From NCBI RefSeq assembly GCF_000213175.1, contig NW_009799099.1:1191560-1255559 (forward strand): a stretch of 64,000 nucleotides of DNA. The letters are read 5' to 3'. The position numbers and the translations under genes were made by a program. Every line of letters starts with the position of its first letter. Positions within the stretch are counted from its first letter, which is position 1. The stretch is from Neurospora tetrasperma FGSC 2508. Its lineage: Eukaryota; Ascomycota; Sordariomycetes; Sordariales; Sordariaceae. Below, in pieces: positions 24,301 to 34,992 of the stretch. A model generated the notes under the pieces. The model was not told the DNA's origin and did no database searches. It saw only the letters and a program-made list of their open reading frames with translations.

Positions 24301-25917
24301 ATGTTCGGTACTACGGCGAGTAAGAACATGTTGAGGCAGGCCACCTTCCGCGTGTTGCGCGCCCCCATGTCTTTCTTCGATACTACACCTCTCGGTCGCA
24401 TCACCAATCGTTTCAGCCGTGATGTGGATGTCATGGACAACAACCTTACGGATGCTTTGCGCATGTACTTCTTCAGCATTGGAGCTATCATCTCGACGTT
24501 TGCTCTGATTATTGCATACTTCTACTACTTTGCCATCGCGCTCGTACCTCTCTTCACCTTGTTCCTCTTTGCTACTGGCTACTACCGCTCATCGGCCCGC
24601 GAGGTCAAACGCTTTGAGGCCGTCCTTCGTTCTACGGTGTTTGCCAAGTTCAACGAAGGCTTGTCTGGTGTTGCCTCCATCAGAGCCTATGGCCTCCAGA
24701 ACCGGTTTGTGGAGGACATGAGGAAGGCAATCGACGACATGGACTCGGCGTACTTCCTGACTTATTCGAATCAGAGATGGCTATCGACCAGACTGGATAT
24801 GATCGGTAACGCCTTGGTCTTCACCACGGGTATTCTCGTCGTCACCTCCCGTTTCTCAGTCAATCCCTCGATTGCCGGCTTGGTGTTGTCCTATATCTTG
24901 GCTATAGTGCAGATGATCCAGTTCACTGTCCGTCAGCTGGCTGAAGTCGAGAACGGCATGAACGCCGTCGAGCGTCTCTTGTACTACGGAACCCAGCTTG
25001 AGGAGGAGGCCCCATCCAAGACCATCGATGTCCGCCCCAGCTGGCCCGAGAAGGGTGAGATCATTTTTGACAACGTCGAGATGCGTTATCGTGCCGGTCT
25101 TCCTCTTGTCCTTCAGGGTCTTAATGTGCACATCCAGGGCGGCGAGCGTATTGGTATCGTCGGCCGGACTGGCGCAGGAAAGAGTTCTATTATGTCTACG
25201 CTCTTCCGTCTGGTTGAGATTTCCGGCGGTCATATCACCATCGATGGCATCGATATTTCCACGATTGGTCTCCAAGACCTCCGTTCCCGCTTGGCCATCA
25301 TCCCTCAAGACCCGACCCTCTTCCGCGGCACCGTGCGCAGCAACCTCGATCCCTTCGGTGAGCATACCGACTTGGAGCTTTGGTCCGCCCTACGCCAAGC
25401 CGATCTCGTCCAAGATGATCAGGCCACCACCACAACCGCCACCCCCAGCGCCAGCGGCAACGCCCTCGTCGTCGCCGAAGCTCCCGCTGCTTCCAACGGT
25501 AACTCCAACAACCGCATCAGTCTCGACTCGATCGTCGAAGAAGACGGTCTCAACTTCTCCCTCGGCCAGCGCCAGCTCATGGCCCTCGCCCGCGCCCTCG
25601 TGCGCGGATCCCAAATCATCGTCTGCGACGAGGCCACTTCTAGCGTTGACATGGAGACGGACGACAAGATTCAGCGCACCATGGCCAGCGCGTTCCGCGG
25701 CAAGACGCTGCTGTGCATCGCGCATCGGTTGAGGACTATCATCAACTACGACCGGATTTGCGTGATGGATAAAGGACGCATTGCGGAGATTGGCACGCCC
25801 ATGGAGCTGTTTGAGATGGAGGGAGGTATCTTTAGGGGAATGTGTGAGAGGAGTGGGATTAGAGCAGAGGATATCAGGTTGGCGAGGGAAATTGTGGATA
25901 ACGATCGAGCTCTGTAA
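21390..25917 (+). CDS. ABCC-type (MRP/YOR1-like) multidrug ABC transporter
   Basis: Three exons, 21390-21773, 21838-22443 and 22495-25917, give 1470 aa, close to yeast Yor1 (1477 aa). An acidic cytosolic N-terminus leads to PNPLRWGKIAP and FFSWMGPLMTTGYKR, typical of the Yor1 group, with no extra TMD0. Two membrane domains alternate with two nucleotide-binding domains. NBD1 has Walker A GSVGSGKTS near 624, signature ISGGQKQR near 715 and Walker B VLMDDPLSAVD near 732, with Asp in place of the catalytic Glu as is normal for ABCC. NBD2 has GRTGAGKSS near 1219, FSLGQRQ near 1350 and VCDEATSSVD near 1370. A Lys-rich loop (about 300-325) and a Thr/Ala/Ser-rich insert in NBD2 (about 1305-1345) are lineage features. 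Yor1 exports oligomycin, organic anions and phospholipid at the plasma membrane; the substrate here is unknown. Confidence 0.93.
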
Positions 25918-26779
25918 AGTGTGTGCAGGTAAAAGGGGTGGTTGGTTACAAAGACAAGATGGGGGGTCATTCTGTAGGGTGGATAAGATGAGAGATGATG
26001 AGTATGACAGATGAGATGATGGTTGGTTCTGATTGATGGCGGTTTATGATACCAAAACTCGAAGAGAAGACGGGGACGGATGGGGAGGAATGGAATGAAG
26101 AAAGGCAAAGCGATACTAAAAGCAAATGCCCTTTAGAAGAAAAAAAAAGTACATACATAGTCTAAACACGTAATTACTTATTGTAGCAAGAAGGGGATCT
26201 CGGGATTTCGAGAATGTTCCATTTTACATGCTTTAGGTACCTATAAGGATCTATATAGATCTCTTTGTTTAAAAAATTCTAGTCAAAGCACATACAGATA
26301 CAGCACTACTCCCTTTTTCATTCCCTTGTAAATTGCTTTGCATACCTAGTAAATCCAACCTCCTCTTGATGTCTTGCTTGCCGCACCGCAAGTAAAGACC
26401 AACGTAACACATGATGCACATAATGACACTCTACCCATCCATCCTCAAGTCTCACAAAGTCAAGTTGTGAAACTCTAGTGCCTAGACTTCGAGAGACCTA
26501 CCTGCAGTACCTAAACTCGACAAACTTTTAGTTGGCTGGGACGCACTCTTGGTGGTCTCTTGGTGTCACAACCCATCTACACTGCCTATGCAGAGAACGA
26601 AGCAGCCAGACTCACACAACCTCTGGTATTGTGATTTCAGCAAGTCAAGTCATCCTTTCAGCCTCGGTCATGTCGTAAGCTCAAACTCAGCATTTTTTTT
26701 TTCTTTTTCTTTGATCATGCCAGTCCCCAATTTGACTGGCATATATATATCTCCTGCATGTATATTTGTAAAAAAAAAA

Positions 26780-26819
<40 letters not shown>

Positions 26820-27231
26820 TATGCAAACAGCAAACAGGAAAAAGACCCATGGAAGGGGGGGGGGACGCCTAACTTGAGATACATGTATGTAAAAACGAAT
26901 CAGTCGGTAGGTGGGCCGGAGAGCTGCATAATCTTGCAGTGTCTTGCATTTTTCTGGTGGTAGGTGATCAAAGACAAACCAAAGACAAATCAAAGACACA
27001 AACAGAGGAAGAACAGATGGGACTGGAATGAAACAAAACGAAACGTACACTGTTCAGTGACAGAGATCATGATACGTGGGTCGAATCGACGGAGCAGAAG
27101 GAGCAATTATGGTAGTAGTGTGGCCAAGTGGAGGACCACATCAAGGCAGCAGCAGGCAGGCAGGCAAGAACGAAATGCAGGAGACGTGATATTATCTCAA
27201 CTACCTAATAGGTATTTCCAGCAATCCCAAG
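25918..27231. other. gene-free interval with long A-run
   Basis: 3' flank of the transporter gene, then no recognisable gene. A homopolymer of A with one interrupting T spans 26770-26817. The long frame at about 26964-27602 crosses the foldback repeat and has no domain. Confidence 0.5.
26770..26817. repeat. poly(A) homopolymer
   Basis: Eleven A, one T, then 36 A. Its length is likely to be uncertain in sequencing. It could be a slippage-prone microsatellite. No element with a matching 5' body was seen upstream, so I do not call it a retrotransposed tail. Confidence 0.8.
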
Positions 27232-27490
27232 ATACCGTAGAAACTCGCGAAACTGGCAACCGTCAATTACCTCTTATAGCGCCGGGCAGGGGGCAGGTCT
27301 GTGCAGGGCAAGCACGATTATGTGTATTGAAACGCACGCAAGTTACAGTGGAGGGCAATGTTTTCGAGTGTTCACTAACTGGACAGATACATCTGTTGGC
27401 ATATGCTGGCTTACGGGGCGCCGCGTTATGCCCTGCCCGGCGTTCAAAGAGGAGATTGACGGTTGCCAGTTTCGCGAGTTTCTACGGTAT
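27232..27490. repeat. 259-bp foldback / inverted-repeat element
   Basis: Two arms of about 60 bp (27232-27291 and 27431-27490) are inverted copies separated by about 139 bp. The outer 36 bases (ATACCGTAGAAACTCGCGAA at the tip) are identical; the inner part has about six differences but ends in a shared CGCCGGGCAGGG. No transposase is present. The target duplication is unclear: TA can be read at both ends, and CAAG occurs next to both ends with a one-base shift. It may be a second MITE family or a hairpin-forming transcription unit. Confidence 0.75.
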
Positions 27491-27996
27491 GCAAGTCATT
27501 ATCGCTATGCCTACCTATGCTACTGCAGTGCTGACTTATGCAATGCACGACGAATTAACAGACAGGAAGCCACATGTACAGACAACAGTAAAACGCTGTT
27601 AGAATCCCTCAATCCGAAAGAAAACGTTCGCGAAAATCACCATGAACAAAAAGTGGTATTCGACGATACATATGCACTTTGGCCGAAGTGAATAAAAGAG
27701 GTAAGTTAAGGTAAGTAGTGATGGTGGTGATGGTGATGGCGACGGTCATGATAATGATAATGATGATAATGATTAGTACTTTCAAACCCCAAACTATAAC
27801 AAGACCCGAACCAATGAACTCCTCTGATCAATTGAATGCCTCCCCAAGTGTTGAAGGAAATTTTAGTTTTGTATTAGGTGCACAGCGCTGTCACCGCGCG
27901 ATATCGGGTTCGGAGCTGTTTTGACGCGATGTCCCTGGAGTTCTCCAACGTGATTGCTTCCCATAGTCTTCTGGTTGTTCCGAATTCCCAACCAAC

Positions 27997-29079
27997 TTAA
28001 TACCTCCCACTGTGCCTAGGATCATGATGACCCCCGTGATAGCCCGGGTTATTGTATCCCCCCGGAGGAGGGAACGCCTGCGGGTTATCGCCCAGCAAAT
28101 CATCCAAGAACGCGCTCGGTGCGCGCCCACTCTCTGGCCTGTTCAACTGGTTGACCGAGCTACTGCTAAAACCTCTGGGCGGTGATGTCCTCGTCGTCGT
28201 ACCCATTACCGGTCCAACATTCGGCGACTCGGGCGGCGTCTGTCCCATCATGCTACCACCACTAGGCCGTCTTGACATGGGGCGGAGGTTCGACATGCTG
28301 ATCGAGTTACCGTGATTGTGACCCATAGGAGCAGCGGCCGAAGAAGCGTAGAATCCGGAGGGGAGGAAGGTCGAGTGGCGGTTGTTGGCCATGGTGCTGT
28401 TGCGGTCTCCCGGTTGCGCAGTCGGCGAGAAGAACAGCTGGCTCTGGCTGGGGGTACCGGCGGCGGGCGCCGGGCCGCGCGACTTGCGGTTGCTGGCGAG
28501 GCCGGTGTTGCTACCGCCGACGAGCGAGGGGTTCGAGTTGAGATCTGAATACTTATAGAACTTGGGCGGGGACGGGAAGCCCTTGTCGTCGCCGAGGTTC
28601 TGGGCCATAGCAGCGCGCTCGACGGAACGGTGGAGGAGACAGGCGATGACGGTTCGCCAGATGACAATAGCCAGACCAAAGGCGCCGAGGATGGCGCCGA
28701 CGCAGATGAAGACGGTGCCGTCGGGGAGCGACGAGTGCTTCATGAAGGGCGCATTTTGTGTAGGAGGAACGGTCGGCGCGGGATAATCCGGGATGCCAAT
28801 TTTGGTGAGAGTTGGAAGACCGGTTAGGAGTGTAGGTGGTCCCGTCGCTGCATCTGTGTTCCCAATCGTCAATGGGGGGACACTCTCAGTTCCGGTCGAA
28901 GTAGGCGAGGTTTCGGATGCCGTAGGAGTGATGGTCACTTTTGATGTGCTAGCCGAGCTAGGAGAGATAGATGTCGACGACGATGGTTGTTGCGCCAATA
29001 CACCAGTCGATAGCAGGGAAGAGGTAAAGAGGGCTGAAAGAAGCAAGGAGCGCTTCAGCGACAGTGATGGCGACAACAT
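27997..29079 (-). CDS. Csi2-like single-pass membrane protein
   Basis: A single exon encodes 360 aa, starting at ATG 29079. Residues 1-29 are a signal peptide (hydrophobic [18 protein letters not shown]). A Ser/Thr-rich extracellular or luminal segment follows to about 85. The conserved block [18 protein letters not shown] then [20 protein letters not shown] is one membrane helix near 125-145. The cytoplasmic tail is long, Ser/Pro/Asn-rich and disordered. The conserved block before and in the helix resembles yeast Csi2 and its fungal relatives, annotated as vacuolar or chitin-synthesis-linked membrane proteins. That match is from memory of the motif, so the name is provisional. The gene stands 1.7 kb from FCF1 and transcribes away from it. 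Confidence 0.75.
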   Translation of the reverse strand: MLSPSLSLKRSLLLSALFTSSLLSTGVLAQQPSSSTSISPSSASTSKVTITPTASETSPTSTGTESVPPLTIGNTDAATGPPTLLTGLPTLTKIGIPDYPAPTVPPTQNAPFMKHSSLPDGTVFICVGAILGAFGLAIVIWRTVIACLLHRSVERAAMAQNLGDDKGFPSPPKFYKYSDLNSNPSLVGGSNTGLASNRKSRGPAPAAGTPSQSQLFFSPTAQPGDRNSTMANNRHSTFLPSGFYASSAAAPMGHNHGNSISMSNLRPMSRRPSGGSMMGQTPPESPNVGPVMGTTTRTSPPRGFSSSSVNQLNRPESGRAPSAFLDDLLGDNPQAFPPPGGYNNPGYHGGHHDPRHSGRY

Positions 29080-30791
29080 GGTGGTCGCTATGGCTATGTC
29101 CCGTCGGGTTCGGGGACGTCCAAAGAAGGGGTTTGACCAAGAGGACCGAGAAACGGGAATTGGTCCCTATATCCACCAAGGTATGATGTAGAGTAAGCTA
29201 GATCGACGACGGGCTGCAGCCACGATCTGGAGCTATCGATGTGAGGGTGGTGAGTGGCCGAAAATCGGGAACTGGTGGTTACTCAAGAGCGTCGTGCCGT
29301 GATAAATCTTGAGAAAAAAAAAACGACAGTAGAATCAGGCACTTGCTGAGAGCATCAGAGTCTGGTCTGAGTTGGATGAATGAGATTCAATGTCAACGAG
29401 TGTTGCAAACTTGACCAAATCAGGTCATGGTCGTCTTTGAGGGGAGATTGACCAAGAGATGCATGGATGGAGTCGACGGGGTCTAGAGAGAGTGAAAGGT
29501 TGAATGCCGTGAGTGGTGGCAGGGAAAAGGAGAGGGAAGAAGTTGGAAGGCGCCCACGGGGACCAATTGACTGGGACCCCTTAGGTCTTGCCCGCCTTTG
29601 TGTTGGTCCCCGATTTCTCCATTCCTTAGTTCGGCGCTGCTCCCCCAGACTAACCTGACCCAAGGGAACCACTCAGGTGACCACTCACACACACACTCAG
29701 CCACTTCCTGCCAGGGCAGTCGTGATTCTGGGAAACATTTGCGCCGCGGCGTCCTCAGCTCAGGGCAACGTAACGTCAACTCTCAGCCCTTACCATAGTA
29801 CTCAGCTTAGTACACTCTGGTAATCCGTCCGTCGTGAAAAACGGTTGGGCTTTGGTAAATACTTGCACGGACGGTATGCTGGGACATGATTCGACACACA
29901 AGGATAATGTCTGGGCATGGCATCCTTCGAGGGCGAAGAGCCAGGCATGCCATCGTATAAAATGCTGGCTGCAGAAACGGCCCTTGCAGCACGTCATTCA
30001 AGTCAGTGTGTAAGTAGCGCCTGCAAGAAGGGTTTTGGTAAGACAAACAAGTGAAGACACTACTATTTCAAACCCTGGTTTTGCCCTCTGACTGAAAGGC
30101 CGATCCGAGTTCCCCCTCATCTGAACAAAATCGTACACTAATCCTTGAAAAAAAAAAAAAAAGTAAACATGTCTCTGCTGCTTCCACTTGAGGCTCAATG
30201 TTTCACAGCTGCACGGTTGACGACATGACGTCCGGCCCTTCCTTTCTTGGGTCAAAACATGCAGCAGTCGCGCCGTGTGCTTGGTCGCTATCTGCACAGT
30301 GCTCATCTGTCCAGTCGGTCCCTCCAGCGGCGGCTGCAGTGACCTCAACGCCTGAAGCCCAATATTATGTACAATTTTAGCGCCCTGCTGACCAGCACAC
30401 CGGAGCACTGCAGTGGGAGAGTAGCTTCCCGCTACCCAAGCTGCCATCTGTGGCCAGCTGCTGATATGGCCTGTGCTTTTCCTGTTTTGCGGTGCTCAGG
30501 CTCGGTTGCCACTTGTCTGTAGCTCGAAGCTGGCTGCTTGGCAAACCACCGAATCACACTGCAAGTGTACCTCTACCTGTCGGACGGTTGCTCTCTCAGT
30601 GTGGTCCAAAATTTTATACGAAACCATCAATCGCCTTCACCACCAAATCAACTATCACGACTTTGCGGCCGCCCGAATTTCCGACGAACCGCCAATTTAT
30701 CTTGACTGCCAAATCTAGCACAACAGCGGTCGATACCCCTACTTCACAACAGAACTTTTCCACTTCGATCAATCGTTGAGATCTCGTCAAG
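29080..30791. promoter_or_regulatory. divergent interval between Csi2-like gene and FCF1
   Basis: 1.7 kb without a recognisable gene. It presumably holds the Csi2-like promoter and leader at the low end and the FCF1 promoter at the high end. An AAAATTTT motif lies at 30608-30615, 177-184 bp upstream of the FCF1 ATG. An A-run occurs near 30148-30161. Confidence 0.5.
30608..30615. promoter_or_regulatory. RRPE-like AAAATTTT element upstream of FCF1
   Basis: A perfect AAAATTTT palindrome about 180 bp upstream of the FCF1 start codon, in the range where RRPE sites act in other ascomycetes. Short AT motifs recur by chance; the case rests on the same motif upstream of other ribosome-assembly genes here. 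Confidence 0.4.
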
Positions 30792-31641
30792 ATGGGTGTT
30801 GCTAAACGGACAAGAAAATTCGCAACGGCACGTGACTTCTTTAATCCCCCTTCTCATCTCACTTTTCATACTCACCACCATTGACCTCAACCCCCTTGGG
30901 GTGATGGCCAATATGTGTGTGTGTATGATGAAAATGACAATGTATGAGACATATTGTCATCAAAACATACTTACTAACACACTCAATAGGTAAAGCGCAT
31001 GATCGGCAAGAACGATGAGCGCCGCAAGACCGAGGTCCAGAAGAAGCAAGAGTTGGAGTTGCAAAAGAAGAAGGAGGCCGCCGTCCGAGAGATCCCCCAG
31101 ATGCCTTCGTCCATGTTCTTCCAGCACAACGAGGCCCTTGTGCCTCCCTACAACGTCCTCGTCGATACCAACTTCCTCTCCCGAACCGTCGGCGCCAAGC
31201 TCCCCCTCATGGAGTCCGCCATGGACTGCCTCTTTGCCTCGGTCAACATCATCATCACATCATGCGTCATGGCCGAGTTGGAGAAGCTCGGTCCCAAGTA
31301 CCGCGTTGCGCTGATGATTGCCCGTGACGAGCGGTGGACCCGTCTCACTTGCGACCACAAGGGAACGTACGCCGATGACTGCATTGTCGAGCGTATCCAG
31401 AAGCACAGGATATACATCGTTGCTAGTTTGTGTTCCTTCTCTTTCTGCTTTTCTCCACTTACCCGGTCCCACCACTTGTCGAGCGTGTGTATGTATATAA
31501 GTATGTATGCTAACTCTGGAATACACAGCCAACGATAGAGACTTGAAGAGGAGAATCCGCAAGGTTCCTGGTGTGCCCATCATGTCTTGCGGCAAGGGCA
31601 AGTACGCCATTGAGAGACTCCCTGGTGCTCCTGCCTCGTAA
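30792..31641 (+). CDS. fcf1: FCF1 PIN-domain protein, 18S rRNA processing
   Basis: Three exons, 30792-30827, 30990-31425 and 31529-31641, give 194 aa (yeast Fcf1 is 189). The start MGVAKRTRKFA followed by VKRMIGKNDERRK is the family N-terminus. The PIN domain begins at VLVDTNFL (Asp71) and ends with TNDRDLKRRIRKVPGVPIM. Fcf1 (Utp24) is the U3 snoRNP-associated endonuclease that cuts pre-rRNA at A1 and A2 in the nucleolus. The 162-nt first intron must use a GC donor (ACG then GCACGT) to restore the conserved protein; it has a perfect TACTAAC branch site and an AATAG acceptor. The second intron has a weak GTTTGT donor. No other donor keeps the frame into the conserved VKRM block. Confidence 0.92.
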
Positions 31642-33525
31642 AGTGGTGGTTGATCGACTAGGGGTAGGCATCAATACTGCGCAGCTGCCACCACAACGCT
31701 TTGTCATGTACCAACAGTGTGTTCAAGTGCGGGACTACAAGCGTCAAGAGGGAAACTAATCACGGCACCCACACGACGCCGTATAGTACTTACCAATACG
31801 TGAGGGAAAGCAGCGTCTCTGGCACATACCATCTGTCAAATCCAGGCCATTGATGGTCAGTCAGCATTTACAATAGCTAGCCTAGAGTGGCTGCGGGGAG
31901 GGACGATAGCAGGATGTTCTCCGTTGGTTCGGCTGATATGCGCACTGTCAACCTAAACAACATTCCTATCTGCTGGGGCGACCGTTGTATCGGCCGAGAC
32001 GGATGGAGATCTCGGGTTAGAGCGGAAAGCATAAAAAAGCGGACAGAAGGAAAGGAAGAAGGAAGAAGGGTTACCAGCAAAAAAACTGAAGGGATACCAT
32101 ACCACATCGCATTCTGGGTTATAGAGGTTTCACACACATAGGGTTTTACATTCTCGTTCGGCGTTAAATAATGAGTTGATTTGATTTGATCTCAGAACAT
32201 CAAAGGTTGATCCACGACTTGCAAATCGTCACCGCTTACTTACTCCTCGCCTGCTCTTCGCGATTCAATGTGATTTATCCTCATATAATACTCCTACCAC
32301 AAACATATGACAATGTTTAGAGCAACGGCGTGTGTAAGAAATTTCCCATCCCCATCATATTCCACCGCTAAACTGTGATCGTGCGGTAATTCCCGCGACG
32401 ACTGGTGCAGTCGTCGTCAGTCGCAGCGAGAGGAGGGAATCGCGACAACGGAACGCAGGTCGCACCACATCTCACTCCATGAACACTACACAAACTCGGT
32501 CACAAGACCGAAATGAATTAATTAACCCAGTAGTAGCGTCAGTCGCTAGAGAAAAGATAGAACCCAGCTTTTGCAATGTCTTCAAGAAGCAAAAGGAAAA
32601 GACAAAGACATTGGAGAAGGGAGGAAAGAAAAAAAAAAAAGAAAAAAAAGAAAAGAAGGAAAGGAAAAGGGAAAGGTTCAACGGCCCATGACGAGGGTCA
32701 AACCCGTTCAGTCAAACTGCCGCCTACGAAACCCACGATGTTCTGGTTTCCACGTGCCTACCACTTCTGCTACCGGAAATTGTTGCAATGTCTGACCGGC
32801 GGGTTTATATGGCCCAAGGTAATCGATCACTAAATGTCCGAAGCTGCGGCCGGGTAGCAAGAGATCCAGACTTCAAGCACAGAGCAAGATCATGAGTGGT
32901 TGTGCTGCAATGATATAGGCGAGGTCCAGTTCTATCCTCTCAAACATCAATCAAAGTGTGTGTATTGAGGTAGATAGTTCCCGCCAACCGACAGTCGGAT
33001 ACGTATAAAGTATGACGACCGTAAGGACGGACATATGCAGACCTTTGTAGTGTACACTATCGTCGTAGTAATTCCAACCAAAGCCGTCTCAACAGATAGA
33101 CAGCTCGTTTGTTCCATTCCCTCACTCTTTGATACGCCATTGACCTTGAACCTGACATGGCCCCTGGATTAACCTCCATGACGATGTCCCTTGCGCGCCA
33201 CACGCCGCTTACACAATGCGATAACCACACCCATTTTACCATGTCTTTTGCGCGTATGTGTGTGGTGACATAACATTCCTTTCCGATGATCCTTAAATTG
33301 AGGAAAAAAAAAAGATGATATCACAGACCCCAATGAACAAGTCCCCGGTGCCGACTCCAGCTTTTGAGATCTCTCTTTTTGCCTTTTCACCCCCGAAAAA
33401 AAAAGGAAGAAAATTTTGATAACAGTAAGAAGATGGGTATTGTTGTCTCCATTTGCTCCCCTTGATGCTCTGTCATGCTCCCCTTCTTACCAACAGTCGA
33501 TTGCGTGGATGTGGATGGATGATTG
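31642..33525. other. gene-free interval between convergent FCF1 and nmr
   Basis: No coding signal. A GA-rich A-run lies near 32628-32670. A small perfect hairpin (CGACGACTG, 3-nt loop, CAGTCGTCG) is at 32396-32416. The high end is presumably the nmr 3' UTR. Confidence 0.5.
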
Positions 33526-34992
33526 CTACGCGAGCCATTCCTCATCAGCCCGCTTGTTCCCTCGCATCACCAATCCCTCGTCATCCGAATCGGAGTCTTC
33601 CTCCTCGCTCTCGGAATCAACTCCACCATTTACGATATGCCCATTGATCCCATTGTGACCGTTTTGATGTCCGTTTTGGTGCTGGTAATGCTCCTCCTGT
33701 TGGTGGTGATTATTATGATTATTACCGATATTATTGCTGCCGCCTCCGTCATACTCCTCGATCATCCATGTGAGGCCGTTGGCTTGCTCCTCTAGCGGGA
33801 ACACTTCGCGGGCGTACTCCTCCAGTCCTCTTGGACCTTCCCACAGCTCCAGAGCCGCCCGAGGGCAGCTTCTTTCAAGCTCAATGTCGCCAAAGTATGG
33901 TGGTTGTTTCTCGGGATTCTCGTTGTGCAGGTTAAAGAGCTCCTCGAGCGCCTCCAGCTGGATTCGATAGCCCTCGGGAATCTTGACCTTGACCTCGATC
34001 GGTCCGCGGACGTACCGTACCGGTCGGCCGACACCCCGGGAAAAGACCTCGCACGCTTCTAGAGGTGTGAGCATCTCGTATGCTAGTGCGATGCGCTTGC
34101 CTCCACCCCACTTCTTGACGCCGTCCTTGAAAATCTGCAGAATAGCCGGGCCAACGTCGTGCTCAGCATCAAGCCACGGGAGCTTGGCGTTTGGATGGAA
34201 GGGTGCTTGCCAGATCCACGATCCGTCCGGCTGCAAATCGGTGCAAAAGAGGGGGTATGGCAGCGAGGTGAAGTTATTGTTATAGATGCCGGTGTAGACA
34301 AAGGTTGCCGGAATACCAATCTCCTTCACATAATCCTCCACACGGTGCTTCGACGCCCAGAGCGGTAGTGATGGCCAGTCCTTGTTGTAGGCATGGTGGT
34401 CGGGCATCGAGGAGTAGACGTAATGTTGGACTCCGGCCTTCTTAGCAGCGTCAGCCAGGGCCATGCCAATCCTTTCCTCGTCGCCATAGAAGGTGGTGTT
34501 GATAAAGGCAAGCTGAGCGCCTCTGAAGAGTTCGGAGATGAGGGCGTCGTTCACGCCGATGCCGGAGATGGGTCCATTCTTGGTGACGTCGACACATTGT
34601 CCCTTATCACTTTCCGCAGGGGTCTCTTTGGTGTAAAGCTCACCCTGCAGAACGGTAACGTTGGGATTCGTCGACACTTCGGTGGCCACAACACCCTCGA
34701 GATTCCTCATTTGGGCTCGTACGTGGAAGCCAACGGCAGTGGCTACTCTGATGAAAGAAGCAGCCTGTCGGCCGGCGGCGTTGATGACCGCAATCGTCTT
34801 ATCGGGGGTCGGCATGGGGCGTTTGGCAGGACGCCAAGTCAGAGAGTTGTTTCGCGACATGAGAGGGGACATCTCTGAGTAGGAGGAGCGAGAGTGTTTG
34901 TGCCGCCTCTCTTCATTGTGCATGGCGTTGGGGATTTTGATGTCTCTCGGTGCTGGCCTCAATGGTAGCTCTGATAGAATTTCGGCCGGCAT
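33526..34992 (-). CDS. nmr: NMR, nitrogen metabolite repression regulator
   Basis: A single exon encodes 488 aa from ATG 34992. I recognise it as the N. crassa NMR protein, which is also 488 aa. An N-terminal tail of about 64 residues precedes a Rossmann-type dinucleotide-binding fold: TIAVINAAGRQAASF near 66-80 is the modified glycine-rich loop of NmrA proteins. YSSMPDHHAYNK (about 190-200) and YVKEIGIPATFVYTG follow, as in NmrA. The fold is SDR-like but lacks the usual YxxxK catalytic pair and is not thought to be an enzyme. NMR binds the GATA activator NIT2 and holds it inactive when glutamine is plentiful. The tail (about 420-488) is Asn/His/Gln-rich and then acidic and Ser-rich. The gene has no intron. 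In N. crassa it lies close to erg-1, as here. Confidence 0.96.
   Translation of the reverse strand: MPAEILSELPLRPAPRDIKIPNAMHNEERRHKHSRSSYSEMSPLMSRNNSLTWRPAKRPMPTPDKTIAVINAAGRQAASFIRVATAVGFHVRAQMRNLEGVVATEVSTNPNVTVLQGELYTKETPAESDKGQCVDVTKNGPISGIGVNDALISELFRGAQLAFINTTFYGDEERIGMALADAAKKAGVQHYVYSSMPDHHAYNKDWPSLPLWASKHRVEDYVKEIGIPATFVYTGIYNNNFTSLPYPLFCTDLQPDGSWIWQAPFHPNAKLPWLDAEHDVGPAILQIFKDGVKKWGGGKRIALAYEMLTPLEACEVFSRGVGRPVRYVRGPIEVKVKIPEGYRIQLEALEELFNLHNENPEKQPPYFGDIELERSCPRAALELWEGPRGLEEYAREVFPLEEQANGLTWMIEEYDGGGSNNIGNNHNNHHQQEEHYQHQNGHQNGHNGINGHIVNGGVDSESEEEDSDSDDEGLVMRGNKRADEEWLA

Noticed and set aside
26640-26870. Poly(A) run as the tail of a retrotransposed element
   Set aside because: No upstream element body or target duplication could be found.
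26964-27602. 212-codon frame through the foldback repeat
   Set aside because: No domain and no ATG support; it spans both arms of the inverted repeat.
32396-32416. Short perfect hairpin as a terminator
   Set aside because: Fungal genes do not use such terminators, and it is far from any stop codon.
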